Of a stretch of 64,000 nt of DNA, positions 56,872 through 64,000 are shown piece after piece. The number at the start of each line of letters is the position of its first letter. Within the stretch, counting starts at the first letter, position 1. The notes below the pieces were generated by a model. It was not told the origin of the DNA. It saw only the letters and a list, made by a program, of their open reading frames with translations, and did not search any database. The DNA comes from Dillenia suffruticosa (lineage: Eukaryota > Streptophyta > Magnoliopsida > Dilleniales > Dilleniaceae): NCBI GenBank assembly GCA_033439265.1, contig JAVTVX010000005.1, positions 3,792,001 through 3,856,000 on the forward strand, in the 5' to 3' direction. The translations under genes and the position numbers were made by a program.

Positions 56872-58705
56872 AAGGGAGATTTTGTTTGCCTAACATTGTC
56901 AACCAATAAGGTCTCTAGTAATATATGTGAAAAAATCCGGAAATTGTGGAAGCATTTCATACCTTATTTTGAGGGAAGTACTAGGAATAGACAATTAAAA
57001 AAAAAAAGGAAGTAAGCTTCAAAATGAGTAGGTATGGGAGACTTGAGGAACAACAAAGTCATAGGGACCATTTAATTTACAATGATTTCATAATAAACTA
57101 GCTTTGCGACTACCTTAGAAGAGATTGCCCAACAAACATAAAATAGAGGTCAAAGAGGAATCGAGGATTACCAGATTGGGAGACACATGGAATTTGCATC
57201 TGCAAAATTGTGAGAAATAATAATTGCTCTGCACTTAGACAGCACGTCCAATGAAATGATAAAAATTAATCTATAAAATAGAAGGCAACACAGTGAAACA
57301 ACTGATAAAATAACTCTTGTATTAAGCTTGCCTCTAAATAGAGCACAGACCAATGTTCAGATTATTTATCTTTGAAAATTTCATAATGTTTCGGCAGCCT
57401 CCACCTCCTCGTGCAATTTGACTTCTGTCGAGATTGTTATTTTTCAACAAAAGTTTGCTAGAAATTAAAACCTAATCATCAACATTTCAAATATTATAAC
57501 TGATTCATCTTTCAAGCTCAAACTCCAACTCATTATGCAAATTGCAAGGACCCAAGGCATGATTCCTTCAATCATAAACTCATCATTCAGCTTCCAAGTT
57601 CAACTACTCCCTAAAGAACTCTCCCATAATCATTCAGCTCTAACTTGAGACCACTGCCTATTCTATGCTAGTAGATTAGAAAGACAACTCATAAAGAATT
57701 AAAATGCTAAAATGAACGTCACTGTCACTTGCAAGAGTTCAGGATGCAGAAGACACTATGTTCAATCAACTGTAGACAAGAAATCAGAATTAAGTTCGTT
57801 CCTCATTGTCTATGACATTGAGCTTCTCATGATAGTCAAATCTGCAATAAAAATGTGACATCTTCTCAGGATACAGTACAGAAAACAGTTTAATAGTCTT
57901 TATCACAGTTTATGCCATTTTTTATCCTTGCATCTCTGTTATGGCTCGAGTAAAAAGAGTTCAAGAGTGCCATAAAAATGTGACCGAACCAAGCATTGGC
58001 AAATAACTACCCTGACATGCTTTAAATCATAGTTCTTGAGAGTTCTAAGGTTTTACAAATTTGTTTCCAAACACAAAAGTTCAACCCGTACTTAAAGCAT
58101 CCAACTTTTACTAATGCCGGATCAAGAATGGATAATGCTGAGATGCCTTACCCCCTTTTACTAAGAAAAAACTGCATCCAAGAATCGAGCTGAGCTCAAG
58201 GAAAGATGCAAATTGCCCATAATTTTTTTTCTTAAGTTTATAAATTTGGCACCTAATATTATGCTTGTTTTCTAGTATCAGCCAAATTAGGAGAGCTGCC
58301 CTTCCAAATTTTGTTCCTTTTCTGTACCCTCTTCCCCAACAAAAACTAAAAAAAGGGGGAAATCATGACACTTGATGCAACCCACTAAAAATAAACTTAT
58401 AGACCAATAACTTTTTTTGCCCAGAGGGTCCATTTTTGTCCTTTACGTACAACTACATTAATACCAATTCAACTCACCCTCCTCTCCTTGTGCTCGTGTG
58501 CCCACCCACACACTATGGATTAGGTATGATTGTTGCCTCAAAAGCTTCAAAGCCAATCCCTCTCTATCAAGAGATAGGAACTTTTTGTTTGATATAGTTA
58601 GATCACTCAAGTTAAACTCTGCTCCCTTGGATTGGCAATTGAGAGATAACTTGTCTTTATTTAGCAACATCAAATGCCCAACAAGGTCCTCCCTTTAGAG
58701 CCATC

Positions 58706-59070
58706 TGTTGAGTTATATTGCCTTGTTATGAAAGTCGTGATTGTGTGACTTTTTGACTCTTTGAATTATGGGATTGATATAAAATTGACTTTGATGATTG
58801 ATAACGGGATTGACTTCTTGAATTATGGGAGGATTGACTCCCTGAATTATGGGATTGATATAGGATTGACTTTGGGTAGTTTTATGTTTTTGTTGGATTC
58901 AATTAGATTGTTTCCTATTTTTCATAATCTAGAATAGTTTCATATTTTTGTATGATTTGATTAGATAGTTTCCTAACTCTTGTAAACTAAAATAGTTTAT
59001 TAATTATCATGTACAATTTCATTCAATTAATAAGAAACACAAAGAAATTATTCATTCTTGTTTTGTGTCA
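58706..59070 (+). repeat. 5' LTR of a copia-type retrotransposon
   Basis: Starts TGTTGAGT and ends TGTGTCA, with TG...CA ends as expected for an LTR, immediately followed by the primer-binding site. It contains an internally repeated GAATTATGGGATTGATA motif (three copies between about 58763 and 58865). No matching 3' LTR was found in the window. Confidence 0.7.
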
Positions 59071-59082
59071 TGGTATCATAGC
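59071..59082 (+). other. Primer-binding site (initiator tRNA-Met type)
   Basis: TGGTATCATAGC directly follows the LTR. It differs by one base from the TGGTATCAGAGC typical of plant copia elements, which is complementary to initiator tRNA-Met. Confidence 0.75.
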
Positions 59083-60377
59083 TCTAGGTTTCTTTCTAGG
59101 AAATCAAACAGCAATTTTTTTTGTCTTTGTTTTTTGTTCTATTTTTTAGTCCACAAACAGAGTACATTTCACTGTGTTTGTGCAACCTTCATTGCTGTTC
59201 TCTCGTTTGCTCTTCTTCTTCTTCTCCGAATTCCTCTCTCGTTAAGATTCCCAGTTTTTTACCCGAATACTTCATTCTATGTTTCACCCTTTTTTTCCCT
59301 TGAATCCTTTCAAATCACCATATCTAAGTCAACTGAAAACAACCCTGTGCTTGCCACTGAGAGTTCTACTACAGTCTCAATAGAAGAATTACAAAATATA
59401 CAGGTGCACGATCGAATGGGAAGAACTACCTAAAGTGGTTGTAGTTGGTCCGCATGTTTCTAGTGTGAAGAGGCAAACAGAGCCATTTGTTATGCATAGG
59501 GCCTAAAAAGGGATCCTAAATTCGACACATGGGATGAACAAGATTCCATGGTAATGTCATGGTCATGGAATTCGATATTTTTGGAAATTAGCAATATGTG
59601 TATGTTTCTCCGAATCGCCAAGGAGATTTGGGATGCTATCCAACAAACAAACTCCAAGGTTGATGATGCTGGCCAGACTTATAAAATTAAGACAAAAATT
59701 TCAACAGCCAAACAGGAGACTCGAACTATCATGGAATATTTGAGTTTCCTGCAAGGCTTGTGGCGTGAGATGGACTATTACCAATGTATTCAAATGCGTT
59801 GCGGGGAGGATGCCGCAACACTGAAATGATTCGTGGAGAAGGATCACATTTACTACTTTGTTGCCGGTCTAAATGTCAAATTTGATGTTGTTAGAGTGTA
59901 GATTTTGGGAAAAGAGGACTTGCCCTCCATGAATGAGACAATTTCGATCATCCAAACAGAAGAGGGATGACAGAGTGTTATGCTTGAGATCCACAGAGGA
60001 GATAGTTCAGCCCTTGTGACCGAAGCAATTGGTTTAAAGGAATCTAGCACTCCTGTCAATCAAGCAAATTAGTTCAAGTCCACTAATCCAGATTCCTTAT
60101 TTTGCACATATTGCAAGAAGCACCGCCACACTAAGGAGCAATGCTGAAAACTTCACGATAGGTCCAATCGAAGTCCCAATGACAGAAGCCAAACACATGT
60201 GGTGAGCACTCAATCAAACAATGGAGGGTGTCATCAAGGTACATGTTCTCTGGCATTTTCTGATATCTCTTCTTCCTTTGTGCTACTAATGTCTCAGAAA
60301 AAATTTCTCCAAATATGTGGGTAATAGGTTCTGGGGCCACTGATCACATGACCTCTTCCTCCAACCTATTTTCTTCA

Positions 60378-60502
60378 TATACTCCTTGCTCTAGTCAGGG
60401 AGGGCAGTGTATATATACGCTTCCTTTCCCCTTACCCCCTCACTAAGCCGGAGAGCATTTTGTGTACCGAGTGATCCCATTTTATACTCCTTGCTCTAGT
60501 CA
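60378..60502. mobile_element. Short SINE-like insertion with a 20-bp target-site duplication
   Basis: A perfect 20-bp direct repeat (60378-60397 and 60483-60502) flanks 85 bp of foreign sequence inside the copia protease region. Removing one repeat plus the insert restores a continuous copia reading frame. On the complement the insert contains ATCACTCGGTACACAAAATG, resembling the CACTCGGTGCACAAAG region of the Au family of plant SINEs. A long TSD fits target-primed insertion. The element is only a fragment. Confidence 0.65.
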
Positions 60503-61240
60503 TAAGAAAATAACTATAGCTGATGGGTCCATCACCACTATAGCTGGTCAATGGGACATTTATATAGCTGGTCAATGGGACATTTATATACGATTCTCTT
60601 ATGCTTAAAATATCCTACATGTTCCGAAACTCTTCGCAAATCTTGTTTCCATTCAAAATCTTACCCACATTTCCATATTGTGTAATCTTTTGTCCTTCAT
60701 AGTGTATATTTCAGGAGTAGCGCATGAGGAGGATGATTGGACATATTAGTGAAGAGATGACCATTACTACCTGGAAGATCAAAGTGGAAGAACTATAATT
60801 AAGAATTCTCTATTTGCATCACTTCTTTCTGAGTTTGTCATGTTAAAAAAAATAAAATATGGCTTTATCATTGTCGTTTTAGGTCATCCATCATTTAACG
60901 TCCTTAAGTTGATATTTCCATCATTATTTAAAGAGTCTACTTTTGAGTCATTTCATTGTGATGATTGTGAACTTGCCAAACACAAATGTGCTTCATTTCT
61001 AATAAGCAATACAAAAACTATTCTTTTTCTCTCATTCATAGTGATATTTGAGGACCCTCCAAAGTTCCGAATATTTCTGGTGCAAAGTGATTTGTTTCGT
61101 TTATTGATGATTGTATACAAATAACGTGGATCTATCTTTTGAAAAATAAATCTGATGTCGGCAACGTTTTTCCCAATTTTTACAACATGATCAAAATACA
61201 GTTTGATGTGAGAATTAAGTAGTTTCGTTCCAATAATGGT

Positions 61241-62380
61241 AGAGAGAGAGAGAGGAGAGAAGGGAAAGGAACCTTTTAGGAGATATGATGTTACCCGATA
61301 AAAACAAATTATTGTTTCTGCTGATTGAAGGAAGCTCAGGTTACTTTGAGGGATCCAACTATATTAAACCAAAAGATCCTACTCTTTTTGGGAGAGTGAG
61401 TGAGAGGGATTTGAAGCTTCTAGAACCACATCTCATTCAACAAAGGGTTTACTTTGTGTGTGTGTGCACGAGAGAGAGACAGAGAGACAGAGAGAGAAGG
61501 AAAACAGAGTAGGAATTTTCTACCAAACAGAGAAGGAAAACAAAGGGGGTGATATGTGATAAAACAAATTAGTCAAAATGTTTTTTCTAATTTTAGTGTG
61601 TAGCATGAGATTTTCAGAAATTTTAATTGACCAACCACACCTGTATATTGATAAAAGCGTGTGTTAGACATCAATGTCATGAATCACCGACCTCATTCCT
61701 GAGATAATGAAATGTTCAAATGGATTTCTATTCTATAATTGAGATATTTTACCAAATCTCATATCTTCTTAACAAGATAAAGTTCAAATTTAAGATATAT
61801 CATCCTACAAAATATATTATTCAAGCTTTCATTTCTACAAGGTAACCTCAGCTACAAACTCAAAATTTGTTGCCTCTTGTTCTATTAGAGTAGATAAAAA
61901 CCTAAAACCTTTTGAATTGCACAGCTCTTCTATCACAATGTGAACAGAAATGATGATGGTGTTTATATAAGCTTCCGTGTCAAACGTTGTCTACCAAAAA
62001 TCCCTCCATGTTTGGTGCATGGTGACAACTTTTGACTTTTCAGCTAAAGTTTTTTGTTTAAGATTTCTTACATGCTTAACATAAGTGAGAAAGTTCAAAT
62101 ATTACGGAACTCTACATTTCATCACTTTCCACCAAGATGCACAATTTGCTTATCCAGAAAGCACATGTGCTTGGGTAATGGATGTCATCATCATCAACGA
62201 TTACATGATAGGCATGAAAAATTGGAACATTAAAGAATGAAATAAAGGACAAAAGACCTAAAAAAGAAAACAACCTTTCATATAAGACCCAAATGCCAAA
62301 ACCCAGATCAGGAGAAACAAAAATCACCAAATCAATCAACTTAATCGAGAGAACGACAGACTTAAAAAACCAATTTACAC
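61241..62380. other. Unassigned DNA right of the copia relic
   Basis: No recognised gene. It holds a short GA-rich stretch near 61241-61262 and a TG/GA-rich stretch near 61457-61500. The minus-strand frame at 62112-62423 (103 codons, several hydrophobic stretches) has no similarity I recognise. Confidence 0.45.
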
Positions 62381-62631
62381 AAGATTTGATCAAGACTCGA
62401 GGAACATAAATTAGGGTTTTCAAAACAAACCGAGAGAGAAAGAGAGAGAAAGAGAGAGAGGGACGTACCCTGGTGGATTAATCTGGATTTTAGGAACGGC
62501 AAGGTTCTGACCCTCAGGGACTGCAAACTCCGCTTGACAAATCACCAACGCTTTGTTGATGATTAGGCGTCCCTGATTCAAGATTTGATCAAGACTCTAG
62601 GAACATAAAATCGAGTTTTGAAAACAAACCC

Positions 62632-62663
<32 letters not shown>

Positions 62664-62780
62664 GCGTACCTTGGTGATTGAATTCGGTTTCTAGAAATAC
62701 CGAATTAGGGTCCTGACCTCTCACGGATGCAAACTCCGATCGTCAAATAAGATACCCCACCCCGATGATTAGACCTGCGT
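62381..62780. repeat. ~199-bp tandem duplication with GA tracts
   Basis: AAGATTTGATCAAGACTC starts both copies (62381 and 62580), followed in each by GGAACATAAA, a (GA)n tract, a GTACC motif, TTCTGACC/TCCTGACC and GCAAACTCCG. On the minus strand both copies contain a GTACG splice-donor-like site next to CACCA(A)G, suggesting a duplicated leader exon of an unknown minus-strand transcript. Confidence 0.7.
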
Positions 62781-62920
62781 GATCCAACAACGAGAATGTT
62801 AAATTGGGTTATTAGACCTAGGATTCGAAATCAAATCTCAGAGAAAGAGGGGGGGGTTTTGTCAGGGAACTAGCCGTTAGAGCATTTCCTTATTTCAAGA
62901 GGATGAAAGGAAAAAAGAAG

Positions 62921-62925
62921 AAAAA
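62921..62925 (-). terminator. Pol III T-run after tRNA-Phe
   Basis: Five T residues on the minus strand directly after the discriminator base; further T-rich runs follow at 62911-62918. Confidence 0.8.
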
Positions 62926-62950
62926 TGCGGTGAGCGTGGATCGAACACGC

Positions 62951-62993
<43 letters not shown>

Positions 62994-62998
62994 CCCGC
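62926..62998 (-). tRNA. tRNA-Phe: tRNA-Phe (GAA)
   Basis: The 73-nt minus-strand sequence folds as a standard cloverleaf: acceptor GCGGGGA/TCACCGC (one G-A mismatch at the fifth pair), D arm GCTCAGTTGGGAGAGC, anticodon loop CTGAAGA with GAA (plus-strand 62963-62965), T arm GCGTG-TTCGATC-CACGC and discriminator A. It has no intron. It matches the plant cytosolic tRNA-Phe as I remember it. A run of five T on the transcribed strand (62925-62921) follows at once and is the expected RNA polymerase III terminator. Internal A and B boxes are intact, so it is probably functional. Confidence 0.97.
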
Positions 62999-63137
62999 GT
63001 TGAAGATCGATTTCGTAATCCATTTTTAATACAACAAATTTAGCATATCTTGTGGTACGCTTTTGTTCTTTGGTGATACCTGTGGTACGCTCTTTTGATC
63101 ATCAATGCGACTACAATATATTAGTAAACATTGTGAT

Positions 63138-63967
63138 TAGGACTGGCAATTGGGCACGGCTAACCCAAGCTCGGCCCGAGTTTGGTCAGTTTTGAATGAT
63201 CGAGCTTGATTCATTTTAGAGTCAGATCGAATTTGGATCATTTTTTACACCCATTTTAATTAAAGATGGAATATAAATATAAGTGAATCCGATCCATTTA
63301 AAATTAAATATATATTTTTATATATTTTTTTAACAAGGAGGAGAGAAGTGAATGTATCGATGAATCATGTACTTCTCTCTCGTTTTGTTTTCATTTTCAT
63401 TGGAGACCACACCCACACCCAAACTCTGCGGAGCTCTCCCCCCCCCCTCTCATTGGAGACCACATCCACATCCAAACACTCTGCAGAGCTCTCTCCGTCT
63501 CCCTCTCACTCTCTCTCTCTCTCTCTCGGCTGTGAAATACAGGTGAAGTCAACATGTCGAATAGTCGTAGCGCCACCAATATCAATTACAGCAACCATCA
63601 TCGTCGTAGGCATTCATCGGTGGCCGAAAGTGATGGAACGACAGTGATGAAATTGAACGCCGAGAGGAGTAAATGAAGAGATCAGACACCGAATCCAACA
63701 TCAGCGTCCCTGTTCAACCTTCCCTGGCATTTGATTTCCTCTCTCCTCTCAAAAAAGGGCGGCAGAAGTTAAAGGCTCTTCGCCTCTCTCTCTCTTTCTG
63801 GGTTTTTTGGGCGAAGTACGAAATGGGTACGAGGCTCTTGGATCGAACTCGAGTCTCGATTTTTCGAGTTTTCTAGAGCCGGGCTAGGGGGCTCAGACCT
63901 ATAAAAATTTACTCGGGCGGAGCTTAAGCTTCGCAAATCCCGACTCAAAGCTTGATTGCCACCCCTA
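63138..63967. mobile_element. hAT-like non-autonomous element, 830 bp
   Basis: The left terminus TAGGACTGGCAATTGGGC matches the complemented right terminus TAGGGGTGGCAATCAAGC. The flanks ATTGTGAT and CTTGTAAT agree at six of eight positions, fitting an aged 8-bp target-site duplication. Both subterminal regions hold typical GGCAAT...CGGGC-type sequence. The interior has CT/GA tracts and a 40-codon frame beginning ATGTCGAATAGTCG (63554) that resembles nothing known; it could be host DNA picked up by the element. Confidence 0.65.
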
Positions 63968-64000
63968 CTTGTAATTTTATCTATGAACTTTGTCAATCGG

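Larger units (their letters stand above)
55427..58705. other. Intergenic DNA upstream of the MYB gene
   Basis: No further gene recognised on either strand. The first kilobase is the likely MYB promoter and includes a (CT)n tract (55689-55719). A (GA)n tract lies at 56826-56866. Everything else is AT-rich unique DNA with only short chance frames. Confidence 0.55.
58706..61240 (+). mobile_element. Decayed, truncated Ty1/copia LTR retrotransposon
   Basis: The order is 5' LTR, PBS, gag, protease and the start of integrase, then loss of similarity. Gag remnants (about 59400-60060) include a segment of UBN2/copia-gag type (EIWDAIQQT...) interrupted by stops, then a CX2CX4HX4C zinc knuckle at 60103-60144. 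The protease motif near 60324 reads GSGATDHM, with Gly in place of the catalytic Asp. The integrase N-terminal zinc region (about 60885-61010, GHPS...CDDCELAKH) and part of its core follow in more than one frame. No reverse transcriptase, RNase H or 3' LTR is seen. The element is clearly dead; a short SINE-like sequence is inserted in it. Confidence 0.85.

Noticed and set aside
1-64000. CRISPR arrays, operons, phage or plasmid functions
   Set aside because: Sequence is plant nuclear DNA; repeats present are microsatellites, tandem duplications and transposons, without regular spacers.

Overview
The window is nuclear DNA of a flowering plant. It is AT-rich, with intron-rich genes, GT-AG splice sites, (GA)n/(CT)n and (AT)n microsatellites, and transposon relics. 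A plant-type tRNA-Phe and a nuclear petC gene (chloroplast Rieske protein) confirm a green plant. The species cannot be read from the sequence. I rebuilt the genes by hand from splice sites and reading phase; exon lists are in the entries.

Layout. 1-7 kb: no convincing protein gene, but a promoter-like block at 3.77-4.26 kb (ACGT-core motifs, GA repeats, TATA box). 7.0-14.7 kb (-): a nine-exon TRM5-type tRNA(m1G37) methyltransferase, 595 aa. 16.5-17.5 kb (-): a two-exon, 229-aa single-pass membrane protein of the At5g23160 type. 17.5-23.4 kb: intergenic, with a telo-box and a possible MULE-like element. 23.4-38.0 kb (+): a 20-exon UBP14-type deubiquitinase. It carries two single-base frameshifts, a GC-AG intron, a 224-bp tandem duplication that copies part of an exon, and transposon insertions in its introns. 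40.2-41.5 kb (+): petC, intact, 228 aa. 42.5-52.0 kb (-): an ABC1/ADCK2-like kinase, 627 aa; its large second intron holds a broken TRM112 copy inside a TIR-flanked segment. 52.8-53.6 kb: a hAT-like non-autonomous element. 54.1-55.4 kb (-): an R2R3-MYB, 304 aa. 58.7-61.2 kb: a decayed Ty1/copia element with a nested SINE-like insertion. 62.9-63.0 kb (-): tRNA-Phe(GAA). 63.1-64.0 kb: a second hAT-like element.

The genes are unrelated housekeeping or regulatory loci (tRNA modification, ubiquitin-chain recycling, photosynthetic electron transport, an organellar kinase-like protein, a transcription factor). They do not form an operon-like system. The features most worth checking are the state of the UBP14 locus, the captured TRM112 pseudogene, the nested and TSD-flanked elements, and the orphan promoter near 4 kb. 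I found no sign of a new multi-gene system.
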